Assembly (NCBI GenBank): GCA_016926135.1
Contig: JAFGPH010000681.1
Coordinates: forward strand, 1-8,577
Direction: 5' to 3'
Length of the DNA stretch: 8,577 bases
Source: Deltaproteobacteria bacterium
GTDB taxonomy: Bacteria > Desulfobacterota > DSM-4660 > Desulfatiglandales > HGW-15
Shown here: positions 1 through 6,992 of the stretch, piece after piece
Layout of the letters: every line of letters starts with the position of its first letter
Position numbering within the stretch: position 1 is the stretch's first letter
The notes under the pieces: model-generated
Databases searched by the model: none
What the model saw: the letters and a program-made list of their open reading frames with translations, nothing else
What the model was told of the DNA's origin: nothing
Made by a program: the position numbers and the translations under genes

Positions 1-570
1 TTCCTGAAATGGTTTAATGCGACTCAATCCTTCGATCCGGTTCTGAGGGCAGGTCTGGCTCACCTCTGGTTTGTGACGATCCATCCTTTTGAGGACGGCA
101 ACGGCCGGATTGCTCGTGCGATTGCCGATATGGCGCTGGCGCGTTCGGAAAACAGCAATCAACGATTCTACAGCATGTCAGCACAAATCCGCCTGGAGCG
201 CAACGCTTACTACAACATGCTGGAGAAAGCCCAGAAAGACGGCATGGACGTAACGCCTTGGCTTGAGTGGTTCCTGGGCTGTCTGGATCGCGCGTTTGAC
301 GGAGCAGAACATATCCTCGCGGGTGTACTCCGCAAGACCCATTTCTGGGAAGCTCATGCAGAGAAGCCGTTCAATGAGCGCCAGCGAGCCATTATCAACA
401 GGCTGTTCGACGGTCTTGAAGGCAAGCTGACTTCTTCCAAATGGGCCGCGCTCGCTGCATGCTCCCAGGATACCGCCCTCAGAGATATTCAAGACCTGGT
501 AAAACGCGGCGTCCTGTTCAAAGAACCCGGCGCCGGGCGAAGCACGAGTTATGCCCTGGCAGAGGGATGA
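1..570 (+). CDS. Fic-domain protein (probable AMP-transferase), 3' part only
   Basis: This is the C-terminal 189 residues of a Fic-family protein; the frame is open through the left edge, so the true start lies outside the window. The complete FIC active-site motif HPFEDGNGRIAR is at visible residues 28-39 (bases 82-117), with the catalytic His and the Gly-Asn-Gly-Arg phosphate-binding loop intact. Known family members transfer AMP, or less often another phosphate-containing group, from a nucleotide to hydroxyl side chains of target proteins. The helical segment after the motif fits the Fic core. The last 60 or so residues (TSSKWAALAACSQDTALRDI onward) look like a winged-helix DNA-binding tail, as in large Fic proteins with an N-terminal DUF4172-type region. 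The inhibitory helix cannot be judged because the N-terminus is missing. No antitoxin partner is visible downstream. The gene is convergent with the minus-strand operon. Family assignment is firm; target and role are unknown. Confidence 0.9.
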   Translation, partial: FLKWFNATQSFDPVLRAGLAHLWFVTIHPFEDGNGRIARAIADMALARSENSNQRFYSMSAQIRLERNAYYNMLEKAQKDGMDVTPWLEWFLGCLDRAFDGAEHILAGVLRKTHFWEAHAEKPFNERQRAIINRLFDGLEGKLTSSKWAALAACSQDTALRDIQDLVKRGVLFKEPGAGRSTSYALAEG

Positions 571-610
571 AGAATTTTGGTCTTGATCCGGATGACTTGA
601 AAGCTTTCAG

Positions 611-630
611 AAGGGCTCAAACCCTTTTTT
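611..630 (+). terminator. Rho-independent-like terminator after the Fic gene
   Basis: A 5-bp stem AAGGG/CCCTT with loop CTCAAA runs directly into a T tract (six T in a row at 625-630, two of them in the stem). It lies about 40 bp after the Fic stop codon. The stem is short, so termination may be partial. A perfect 12-bp palindrome, TGAAAGCTTTCA (598-609), sits just before it. Confidence 0.5.
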
Positions 631-1048
631 GCTCCACGACCATACAAGAAAGCACGTGAAGGCAGGATTCATTCATGGCTCACGTCCGAAATCGAGACGG
701 CCTGTGGAACTCTCGAAATCGTCATTGCATCATGGGGTAGAAGAATCTGGGCTTGCAGAGGAATCCTTCGTGTCTCGCGCGATGCTGATAAGGCAGATAA
801 CTGCAAGCGAGTCCATGCTCCTCAGACTCATCCCAGGTTTTTCGAGAACCAGATACCTGGAGATCACAGAGCAGCCCAAACCTTGGATAAGAGAGTAATC
901 CCACAGCAATGATTGTTGCTTAGACCTTTATCGTGGTCCGTACATCACCACCTCACCGGAATATTTGGGTATCATCTGCTGATCCGCATCCGAGGGTGGC
1001 AGGAGAGGGGGGCACCCGGGGGCTTTCAGGGTATCCAAGTGAAAGAGA

Positions 1049-1083
1049 GATCAGGAACCCCGCGATGCCTGTTCGGTCTGATC
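1049..1083 (-). terminator. Hairpin downstream of the minus-strand operon, possible terminator
   Basis: The outer arms GATCAG (1049-1054) and CTGATC (1078-1083) pair perfectly. Directly inside, GAAC (1055-1058) pairs with GTTC (1071-1074), leaving a 3-nt bulge on one side and a 12-nt loop. Read on the minus strand, it starts 10 bp after the stop codon of the acyl-CoA synthetase subunit and is followed by a pyrimidine-rich stretch (TCTCTCTTTC) rather than a clean T run. It is therefore a plausible but non-canonical terminator or a 3'-end stabilising structure. Confidence 0.35.
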
Positions 1084-1093
1084 GTGCCCCCTT

Positions 1094-2545
1094 TCATCCT
1101 CCCACGGATCCGAAAGATCGAGAAGAACTTGGGCTTGGGTCTTTGGAGGGACCGCTCAATCGATGGAGGGCTGCGAGGGCGCGGATGGCCTTCTCCGGAC
1201 ACGGAAACACGGGGATCTGTTTTTCTTCCAGCCACTCGAGGGTCGGATGCCTTCCTGATTCCATGCCCGCGATCCACAGGACCACGGGTTTGTGGGCATC
1301 AATGGCGCGCTCAAACATCTGAAAGGCTTCCTTGGGGAGGAGAAAGGCCATAGGGTGCAACTGAATGGCCAATGCATCCACGTTGGGATCTTGGATCAGG
1401 GAGTCGATCAGGGTGAGATAGACAACACCCGGATCGTTGAACTGCACAGTGAGGCCGAGATCCCAGGGGTTGGGCGGTATGTCCCAGGGGGGAAAGACCG
1501 GTCGCAGTCTGCGGAGGGTGGTTTCTCCGACCTCGGCCAGCCTGAGGCCTTCGTGTTCACAAAGGTCGGTTGCAATCACCCCTTCACCTCCCGGGAAGGT
1601 GGCAACGAATATACGGTTCCCCTTCAGTGAGAGATCGCCGAAACGCTCCAAGGCCCGGGTCAGATCAAAGAACTCCTCAAGGTTATGGGCGCGTATGGCC
1701 CCGAACTGCCTTATGGCGCCATCGAACAATCGGTCGCTTCCCTGCACCAGGGCTCCCGTGTGAGAGGCGGCGGCCTTTGCACCGGCCTCGCTTCGACCGG
1801 ATTTGAGGACCACAACGCGTTTCTTCAGGGCGGAAGCCTCCCCTATCAGCCGCAGAAACTCCCTGCCGTCCCCCCCGATGCTCTCCAAATGAATCCCGAT
1901 CACCCGTGTCCCGGGGTCCTGCACCAGATAGCTCAAGGCGTCCACCTCATTGATATCCATTTTGTTCCCGAGATCGATGAGCTTGTTGAGGTGATAGTTG
2001 AAGTCAGACAGGAGCCAGTTGAATCTCGGTTCGTAAAGACCTGATTGGAAAATCAGCGACAGGCCTCCGGGTTTGAATGAGTGGACAGGGTGAAAACTGA
2101 CGCAGAACCCTGCAGGCACGTTGATGGGGCTGAGGGCATTGGGACCGATCGCCCTCATGCCGTTGTCCCTGATGATACCCACCATCCGGTCCTGGGCGTT
2201 TTTGCCCTCCCCTCCGGTCTCAGAAAACCCTCCGGCGATCATGGTGACCCTCTTGATGCCCTTCTCGACACAGTCTCTGAGGATTTCCAGGGTCAGGGCC
2301 TGGGAGACCCCTATCACCGCAAGGTCTACGGTTTCATCGATATGTTTCACGCTGGGGTAGGTTTTCAGGCCCAGGATCTCCTTTTCCTTGGGATGAACCG
2401 GATAGATCCTTCCGCGAAACCCGAGGTTGACCAGGTTGGCGACCAGGTGGTAGTTGATTCGCGAGGGATTGCTGGATGCACCCACTACGGCAACGCTCTC
2501 GGGCTCCAAAAACTTGCTGAGAAAGTGCTCTCGGTTGTCATTCAT
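1094..2545 (-). CDS. Orphan alpha-type subunit of ADP-forming acyl-CoA synthetase (CoA-binding protein)
   Basis: The protein has 483 residues. Residues about 8-145 form a CoA-binding Rossmann domain (VAVVGASSNPSR at 18-29, IYPVHPK at 47-53, GGFSE at 105-109, IGPN at 133-136). Residues about 158-300 form the succinyl-CoA-ligase-like domain, with SHTGAL around His262 matching the phosphohistidine position and Glu221 (in HLESI) matching the residue that supports it in the archaeal enzymes. Residues about 320-475 resemble the C-terminal domain of alpha subunits (PGGEG, NPWDLG). The length fits a free-standing alpha subunit (about 460 aa). Known enzymes interconvert acyl-CoA + ADP + Pi and acid + CoA + ATP, but need an ATP-grasp beta part, which is absent here. 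The usual SQSG is FQSG (166-169), and the usual Gly after IGPN is Ser139. The ATG at 2545 overlaps the asnB stop (ATGA), which favours translational coupling. Substrate unknown. Confidence 0.85.
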   Translation of the reverse strand: MNDNREHFLSKFLEPESVAVVGASSNPSRINYHLVANLVNLGFRGRIYPVHPKEKEILGLKTYPSVKHIDETVDLAVIGVSQALTLEILRDCVEKGIKRVTMIAGGFSETGGEGKNAQDRMVGIIRDNGMRAIGPNALSPINVPAGFCVSFHPVHSFKPGGLSLIFQSGLYEPRFNWLLSDFNYHLNKLIDLGNKMDINEVDALSYLVQDPGTRVIGIHLESIGGDGREFLRLIGEASALKKRVVVLKSGRSEAGAKAAASHTGALVQGSDRLFDGAIRQFGAIRAHNLEEFFDLTRALERFGDLSLKGNRIFVATFPGGEGVIATDLCEHEGLRLAEVGETTLRRLRPVFPPWDIPPNPWDLGLTVQFNDPGVVYLTLIDSLIQDPNVDALAIQLHPMAFLLPKEAFQMFERAIDAHKPVVLWIAGMESGRHPTLEWLEEKQIPVFPCPEKAIRALAALHRLSGPSKDPSPSSSRSFGSVGG

Positions 2546-4440
2546 TGTGCGTACCGCCCATACCAGTGCTGAAAGACGATGAGATTCCAAAGTTGCCATG
2601 ACGTGTCCCGGCGGCCGCTCATGTGCTCCTGCACCAGTCGGGAAATGGGATCGTAATGAAAGAGGCCCTGTTTTCGGATGATGTCCTCCCGCAGGTAATC
2701 CTGGATCAGAAACCGCAGCTCCTTTCTCAACCATGCCCCGATGGGCATCTCGAATCCCCACTTGGGCCTGTTGTGAAGGAGGGGGGGCAGGAGGCGCCGG
2801 AAGGCCTCCAGAAGGATGGCTTTGCCACCCGTTGCCCTCAGTTTGGCGTTGCCCCTGAGGGAGAAGACGTATTCCACGAGCGTGTAGTCGAGGAAGGGCA
2901 CGCGCACCTCCAGGGAATTGACCATGCTCATGCGGTCCACCTTCGTCAGCATATCGCCCGGCAGGAGGCCCTTCACATCCAGGTAGAGCATCAGGTTCAC
3001 GAGATCTCCTCCGAATCGGCCCCTGTGGGCATCCGCCTCCCGGCGGGTGATGTCGAGGAATAGGTTCCCTTTCGGAGCCGTTTTCAAGAGCCTGCGTCGC
3101 TCCGGAAGGGGAAAGATCTCCCGCCATCCGCAGAAGCGCTCGGGAAAGGAGAGACTCATGCCACGGACGAACTTCTTCAACCTCCGGATCCTTTCGAGGC
3201 TCGGTTTGTCCCTTGCGTCGGGGAGCCTGTTGACCAGGGGTGCAATTACACCGCTCCTGATAAACGGGGGCATTTTCCCATAATACCAGGCCCAGTATTC
3301 GCCGAGGTACATCCTGTACCCGGCGAAGAGCTCATCCCCGCCATCCCCGGAAAGGGCTACGGTCACGTGCTTCCTCGTCTCCCGGGAGACGATGTAGGTG
3401 GGCACTGCGGACGAGTCGGCAAAAGGTTCATCCACATTCTCCAGGACCCGAGGGAAGGCGTCCAGGATATCCCCGTGCCCCAGCTTGAACTCGTGATGGT
3501 CCGTGTGATTGAACCGGGCCACCTCCCTCGCATAGCGTGTCTCGTCAAAGGCGGGGAGATCTTTGTAGCCGATGGAGAAGGTCTTCACCGGCCTGGAGGA
3601 ATGCCTGGCCATGAGGGCGACGATGATGCTGGAGTCGATCCCGCCGCTGAGGAAGGCCCCAAGGGGTACATCGGCGATGAGCCTTCTTTTTACCGCTGCC
3701 TCCAGCAGGGCGAAGAGGGACTCCTTTTCCTCTTCGGGCGGTCTGTCCTGGCAGGGCTGTCGGTCTTTGCTCACGTCCCAGAAAGCGTCGATGGAGATCC
3801 CCCCTTTTTCCGCAAAGAGGTGGGATCCCGGCGGGAGCTTCCGGATGTTGCGGAAAATGGTCCAGGGAGCGGGGATGTAGTTGAGGGTGAGATAGAGGTC
3901 AAGGGCCTCCGGGTCGATCTCCCGCTTCACCTCGGGGTCCATCAGGATGGCCTTGATCTCCGAGGCGAAGAGAAATCGCGATCCGTCCCAGCAATAGTAG
4001 AGGGGCTTGATGCCCAGTCGATCCCTCACAAGCCAGAGCCTTTGCCGGCCTTGTTCCCAGAGCGCGAAGGCGAACATTCCGTTGAGGGATTTCAGGCATC
4101 CGATCCCTTCGTCCTCGTAAAGGTGAAGGATGGTCTCCACGTCGGTGCGGCTTCGGAGGTTGTGTCCTTTCCGGAGCAGTCTCTGCCTGAGTCCCTCAAA
4201 GTCAAAGATCTCGCCGTTGAAGACGATCCACAGGGTCCCGGTCTCATTGCTCATGGGCTGACGCCCGGCCACGGAGAGGTCGATGATGCTCAACCTGCGG
4301 TGTCCGAGAGCCACGGGGGGGGCGATATGGTAGCCTTCGTCGTCAGGGCCCCGATATGCAAAGGACCCGCACATGTCCCGGAGCAGGTTCGGGCTGATTT
4401 CCCTCTTCCGAAAATCGAGAATTCCGCAGATTCCGCACAT
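2542..4440 (-). CDS. asnB: Asparagine synthetase (glutamine-hydrolysing), AsnB family
   Basis: The protein has 632 residues, the usual length for the bacterial AsnB class. It opens with MCGICGILDF, so Cys2 becomes the N-terminal nucleophile of the glutaminase domain. Glutamine-binding elements follow: YRGPDDEG (29-36), HRRLSIIDLS (47-56) and NGEI (75-78). The synthetase domain has the PP-loop SGGIDSS (265-271), then DEPFADSSAVPTY and LSGDGGDELFAGY, and near the C-terminus KVDRMSMVNSLEVRVPFLD and RPKWGFEMPIGAW, all canonical. The family moves ammonia from glutamine through an internal tunnel to an acyl-adenylate, normally beta-aspartyl-AMP. Many relatives in surface-polysaccharide or natural-product clusters amidate other carboxylates, so the substrate is open. 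It starts 72 bp after the PHP gene, with GGAAAGGG about 10 nt before the ATG, and overlaps the downstream acyl-CoA synthetase subunit by 4 bp. No catalytic residue appears missing. The family is certain; a housekeeping asparagine role is not. Confidence 0.93.
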   Translation of the reverse strand: MCGICGILDFRKREISPNLLRDMCGSFAYRGPDDEGYHIAPPVALGHRRLSIIDLSVAGRQPMSNETGTLWIVFNGEIFDFEGLRQRLLRKGHNLRSRTDVETILHLYEDEGIGCLKSLNGMFAFALWEQGRQRLWLVRDRLGIKPLYYCWDGSRFLFASEIKAILMDPEVKREIDPEALDLYLTLNYIPAPWTIFRNIRKLPPGSHLFAEKGGISIDAFWDVSKDRQPCQDRPPEEEKESLFALLEAAVKRRLIADVPLGAFLSGGIDSSIIVALMARHSSRPVKTFSIGYKDLPAFDETRYAREVARFNHTDHHEFKLGHGDILDAFPRVLENVDEPFADSSAVPTYIVSRETRKHVTVALSGDGGDELFAGYRMYLGEYWAWYYGKMPPFIRSGVIAPLVNRLPDARDKPSLERIRRLKKFVRGMSLSFPERFCGWREIFPLPERRRLLKTAPKGNLFLDITRREADAHRGRFGGDLVNLMLYLDVKGLLPGDMLTKVDRMSMVNSLEVRVPFLDYTLVEYVFSLRGNAKLRATGGKAILLEAFRRLLPPLLHNRPKWGFEMPIGAWLRKELRFLIQDYLREDIIRKQGLFHYDPISRLVQEHMSGRRDTSWQLWNLIVFQHWYGRYAQ

Positions 4441-4512
4441 GTCCTGTTTTCCCTTTCCAACATGTTCCGTCCAGGTGGAGACTAGCCTAAAGGAGTCCCG
4501 GATTTCAAGTGT

Positions 4513-5994
4513 TCAGCGCTTGGGTTCATGTCGGACGAAAATGGGGTTCGAGACAAGGTGTTTCTTTTCGTCCATGACCCGGTAGTAGGTGGTCACCCCT
4601 GCAGGTGCCGCCTCGTCGGTGTAGTTGACTTCCAGGGGAGGCCTTCCTTCGAAGGTTCGGATGAGGCTGCCTCCACGGATGAGGAGAAGCTTCATGGGAA
4701 GCGTCGCTTTCGAGGGGAAGTTGACCGTGAATCGGATGCGCGGAAAGGCCGAGGTGACGACCGTCTCTCCCATGACCGCATGCGTGCCATCCCCTGTCTC
4801 GACATCAAAACGATCGAGCCGCGGCCAATCCGTGCCGTCACCCCTGGAGCAGTACATCCTGCCCTTTTCCATCGCCTCCAGGACGTCTTTATCCGTGAAG
4901 TGACGCACGAGGAAAACGGTCGGAAAGGCTCCGAGTTTCAGGCCGAGACGGCCGTCCTCGTGAAAGTCCGCGGTGGATATGCCCCATGGCGCCCTGAGTC
5001 TCCTTCCCAGACAGTATTCGTTCAGGGCCCTGTCCCACTCCCTGCCCGGCTCCGTGGCCCTGGTCGAGTCGCCGTAAATGGCCGCGAACCCCGTGTAACC
5101 ATCGGAGCTGTACAGGACGTCCGGATACGGAGGAGTGCTGACGTGGATGGGGCCGTGAGGCCTGACACCGGACCTGTGTTCAGGATAGTTCCAGAAGGAA
5201 AGTCCCCCACGTTCCCGGACGTAGTCGATCACCATTTGATAGGGCGCAACGCCGCGGTCGCCGTCATAGGGGGTAAACAGGGACCCCCGGAAGGGGTTGT
5301 AGTCCGCAAGGGCCAGCCCGGACAGAACCACGATCAGGATGCCGAGGGTGCGGCCCATCCCTTTGCCTGTGACGAGCCACACGCCGATGGCCAAGGGAAG
5401 GAAGAAGAGGATCGCACCGGGGAGCAGCCTCAGGCTGTATCGAAAGGAGAATTCGTTTCCCACGGTGGGGAGGGACCGATAATCCTCCGGGTCATCGAAA
5501 TGGATGACCAGGATCCTCCGGTCGTAGTCGTGGGCGGTGAGGTCTCCGGAGAAGTAAGACCCTGTCCAGTAATAGTAGGGAGAGGTCTCGCATCCCGGGA
5601 TGAGGATCATGTCAGGGTACATCCGGGCGACCCGTCTGATCTCCGCAAGGAACTTCTTCGGTCCATGGGTTGCGATGGAAGGATAGGTCTTTTTGTATCT
5701 AAACAGCCTGCGGAAGGGAGGGATGCCCCAGGAGAGGTCGATCCGATCGTGATCGTTGATGAAGAGCGCCTTGAACCCTCGCGATCTCGCGATTGCGCAG
5801 ATCTCCTCGATGGAGTGCGCGCCGTCACTGAATGTGGTTCTCACATCAACAAGCCCGGGGACCGCATGGTAGAATGGCTCATCCCCGGCGGAGGTCGCCG
5901 ACGGTGAGGTGAGGGAGAACCAGAGAAGGATGATCCACGGGGATGAGAAGCGGCAGAGAATTGATCCGGGATGGTATGGGAGACGAAAGGCCAT
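4513..5994 (-). CDS. Exported PHP-domain protein with an internal transmembrane hairpin
   Basis: The protein has 493 residues. An N-terminal hydrophobic stretch (PWIILLWFSL, 19-28) followed by SPSATSA suggests a signal peptide cleaved near residue 36, or a signal anchor. PHP-family features follow: TTFSDG (53-58), NDHDRI (80-85), PGCE (133-136), VIHF (163-166), NYPEH (269-273) and the late D-x-H in TADFHED (341-347). PHP proteins are metal-dependent phosphoesterases or related hydrolases. Here the first metal-binding HxH that normally precedes TxxSDG reads D50-V-R52. Two predicted membrane helices (about 191-208 and 216-231) sit between the two halves of the barrel; as a hairpin they would keep both halves on the same side, probably the periplasm. 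The C-terminal 90 or so residues look like a beta-rich add-on. First gene of the minus-strand operon. The RBS is weak. Substrate unknown; it may be catalytically altered. Confidence 0.75.
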   Translation of the reverse strand: MAFRLPYHPGSILCRFSSPWIILLWFSLTSPSATSAGDEPFYHAVPGLVDVRTTFSDGAHSIEEICAIARSRGFKALFINDHDRIDLSWGIPPFRRLFRYKKTYPSIATHGPKKFLAEIRRVARMYPDMILIPGCETSPYYYWTGSYFSGDLTAHDYDRRILVIHFDDPEDYRSLPTVGNEFSFRYSLRLLPGAILFFLPLAIGVWLVTGKGMGRTLGILIVVLSGLALADYNPFRGSLFTPYDGDRGVAPYQMVIDYVRERGGLSFWNYPEHRSGVRPHGPIHVSTPPYPDVLYSSDGYTGFAAIYGDSTRATEPGREWDRALNEYCLGRRLRAPWGISTADFHEDGRLGLKLGAFPTVFLVRHFTDKDVLEAMEKGRMYCSRGDGTDWPRLDRFDVETGDGTHAVMGETVVTSAFPRIRFTVNFPSKATLPMKLLLIRGGSLIRTFEGRPPLEVNYTDEAAPAGVTTYYRVMDEKKHLVSNPIFVRHEPKR

Positions 5995-6021
5995 AACTTG
6001 TCAGAAAAGCGATATTTTAAA

Positions 6022-6050
6022 TTGACACATGCAATGGGATTACGTAGATT
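6022..6050 (+). promoter_or_regulatory. Candidate sigma70-type promoter for the MBL-fold gene
   Basis: A perfect -35 TTGACA (6022-6027) is followed after 17 bp by TAGATT (6045-6050), a 4 of 6 match to the -10. Initiation near 6057 would give a leader of about 90 nt that carries the inverted repeat at 6096-6108. This is the best promoter match in the window. Confidence 0.5.
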
Positions 6051-6075
6051 TTAGCACTTCTAGTGTTTCAGTTAA
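6048..6075 (-). promoter_or_regulatory. Candidate sigma70-type promoter for the PHP-asnB-acyl-CoA operon
   Basis: On the minus strand, TTAACT (6075-6070) and TAAAAT (6053-6048) are separated by 16 bp. The -10 matches 5 of 6 and the -35 matches 4 of 6 consensus bases. It lies 54 bp before the PHP start codon. Its -10 overlaps the -10 of the plus-strand candidate, so the two would compete. Pattern-based only. Confidence 0.35.
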
Positions 6076-6095
6076 GCATATTCCGTTTAAGCTGT

Positions 6096-6108
6096 CTATT
6101 TTAAATAG
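6096..6108. repeat. Inverted repeat in the divergent region
   Basis: CTATTT-T-AAATAG is a perfect 6-bp inverted repeat around one base. Flanking AAGC (6089-6092) and GCTT (6109-6112) extend the pairing with a 3-nt bulge. It lies in the predicted leader of the MBL-fold gene and could be a regulator site or an RNA hairpin. A second small palindrome, CACT-TCT-AGTG, is at 6055-6065 beside the predicted start point. Confidence 0.45.
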
Positions 6109-6146
6109 GCTTGTGTGTAAGCTGCCGGCCGATAGGGGTGCGGATG

Positions 6147-6992
6147 ATGAAGCTGAGGTTCTGGGGTACGAGAGGTTCGATCGCGGTACCTGGAAAGAAC
6201 ACGACCTTGTACGGAGGAAACACTACCTGCCTCGAAATAACCCTTGGAAGCGGCAGGACCGTCATCGTGGACGCCGGCACTGGGATCAGGCCGCTGGGTG
6301 ACAAGCTGGCGGCCACCGGTGAGGGGCTGGATATCCACCTTCTGGTGACCCACATCCACTGGGATCACATCCTGGGTTTTCCCTTTTTTGCACCCATCTA
6401 CAATAGGGCCAGCCGCCTGTCCATCGACGGGTACTCTACCTGCATGAAAGGCCTGCGGTACACCTTCGACAACAAGATGGGGGACGGGTTCTTTCCCATC
6501 ACCTTCGATGATCTGAAGGCGGATATCAGGTATCTCGACAAGCTGAGCAAGGGGTCCCTGGAAATCGACGGGACCCTGATCGAGAGCATTCCCCTTCACC
6601 ACCCCCAGGGCGGTTACGGTTTTCGTTTCCGAGAGGGGGACAAGACCCTTGTCTTCATCACGGATAACGAACTCAGAGAGGATTCCTGGGAGGGCAGATC
6701 CCCTGATGATTACGTCAGGTTCTGCCAGGGCGCGGACATCCTGATCCACGACGCCCAGTATACCCCCCAGGAGATTCCTGAACGGCGTGACTGGGGCCAT
6801 TCCGATTATCCATCCACCCTTGACCTCGCATGCCGGGCCGCTGTGAAGCGACTGGTCCTTTTCCATCACGACCCCTCCCGAACAGACCCGGAAGTGACAG
6901 CCATCAAGGTGTTGTGCGAAGATCTTGCCCGAAAAAGAGACGCCAGTGTTCAGATCGAAGCGGCCAAGGAGAACAGCGAGCTGGAACTTTAG
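6147..6992 (+). CDS. MBL-fold metallo-hydrolase
   Basis: The protein has 281 residues from ATG 6147 (ATG 6144 is equally possible). AGGGG at 6134-6138 is 8 nt before 6147, and MKLRFWGTRGSIAVPG is a typical beginning for this group. The metallo-beta-lactamase signature HIHWDH is at 69-74 (two His, Asp and His for zinc), preceded by GGNTTC and VDAGTGIRPLG. Later metal or active-site candidates are LHHPQGGYGF, FITDNE, DILIHDAQYT, WGHSDYP and the C-terminal LFHHDPSR, an arrangement shared with RNase Z/PhnP-like phosphodiesterases (COG1235 type). Related proteins hydrolyse phosphodiester or similar bonds in the cytoplasm; the substrate here is unknown. No signal peptide is seen. It is the first plus-strand gene after the divergent promoter region and lies 124 bp before the chosen cmk start, so co-transcription is possible. 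All expected metal ligands appear present. Confidence 0.85.
   Translation: MKLRFWGTRGSIAVPGKNTTLYGGNTTCLEITLGSGRTVIVDAGTGIRPLGDKLAATGEGLDIHLLVTHIHWDHILGFPFFAPIYNRASRLSIDGYSTCMKGLRYTFDNKMGDGFFPITFDDLKADIRYLDKLSKGSLEIDGTLIESIPLHHPQGGYGFRFREGDKTLVFITDNELREDSWEGRSPDDYVRFCQGADILIHDAQYTPQEIPERRDWGHSDYPSTLDLACRAAVKRLVLFHHDPSRTDPEVTAIKVLCEDLARKRDASVQIEAAKENSELEL

Larger units (their letters stand above)
571..1093. other. Convergent intergenic region without a recognisable gene
   Basis: This gap of about 520 bp separates the plus-strand Fic gene from the minus-strand acyl-CoA synthetase subunit. Short open frames exist (for example 629-898 on plus, 722-904 on minus), but none matches a family I recognise and none has a convincing ribosome binding site. 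It holds the Fic terminator (611-630), a 6-bp inverted repeat CCAGGT/ACCTGG (833-838 and 855-860), a G-rich run (994-1031) and a larger hairpin (1049-1083). It may be a decayed remnant of something older, but I cannot identify what. Confidence 0.5.

Noticed and set aside
1..570. Fic protein as a toxin of a toxin-antitoxin pair
   Set aside because: The motif and winged-helix tail suit a large stand-alone Fic protein; no small antitoxin gene is visible downstream and the upstream side is outside the window.
2546..3127. In-frame upstream extension of the acyl-CoA synthetase subunit by 194 codons
   Set aside because: It lies wholly inside the AsnB coding sequence in another frame, has low-complexity Pro/Gly/Arg-rich composition and matches no domain; the ATG at 2545 begins the conserved domain and overlaps the AsnB stop.
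3367..4485. Long open frame of 372 codons on the plus strand
   Set aside because: It is antisense to the clearly coding AsnB gene, and its translation shows no family motif; typical of GC-rich shadows.
4528..5907. Long open frame of 459 codons on the plus strand
   Set aside because: It is antisense to the PHP gene and rich in Arg, Gly, Val and Asp with no recognisable domain; the minus-strand frame carries the PHP motifs.
6111..6146. TTG start adding 12 residues to the MBL-fold protein
   Set aside because: The extra residues are not typical of the family, and a ribosome binding site is correctly placed for the ATG codons at 6144 or 6147.
6174..6182. GGTTCGATC, similar to a tRNA T-loop
   Set aside because: It lies inside the MBL-fold coding sequence, and no acceptor or anticodon stem could be paired around it.
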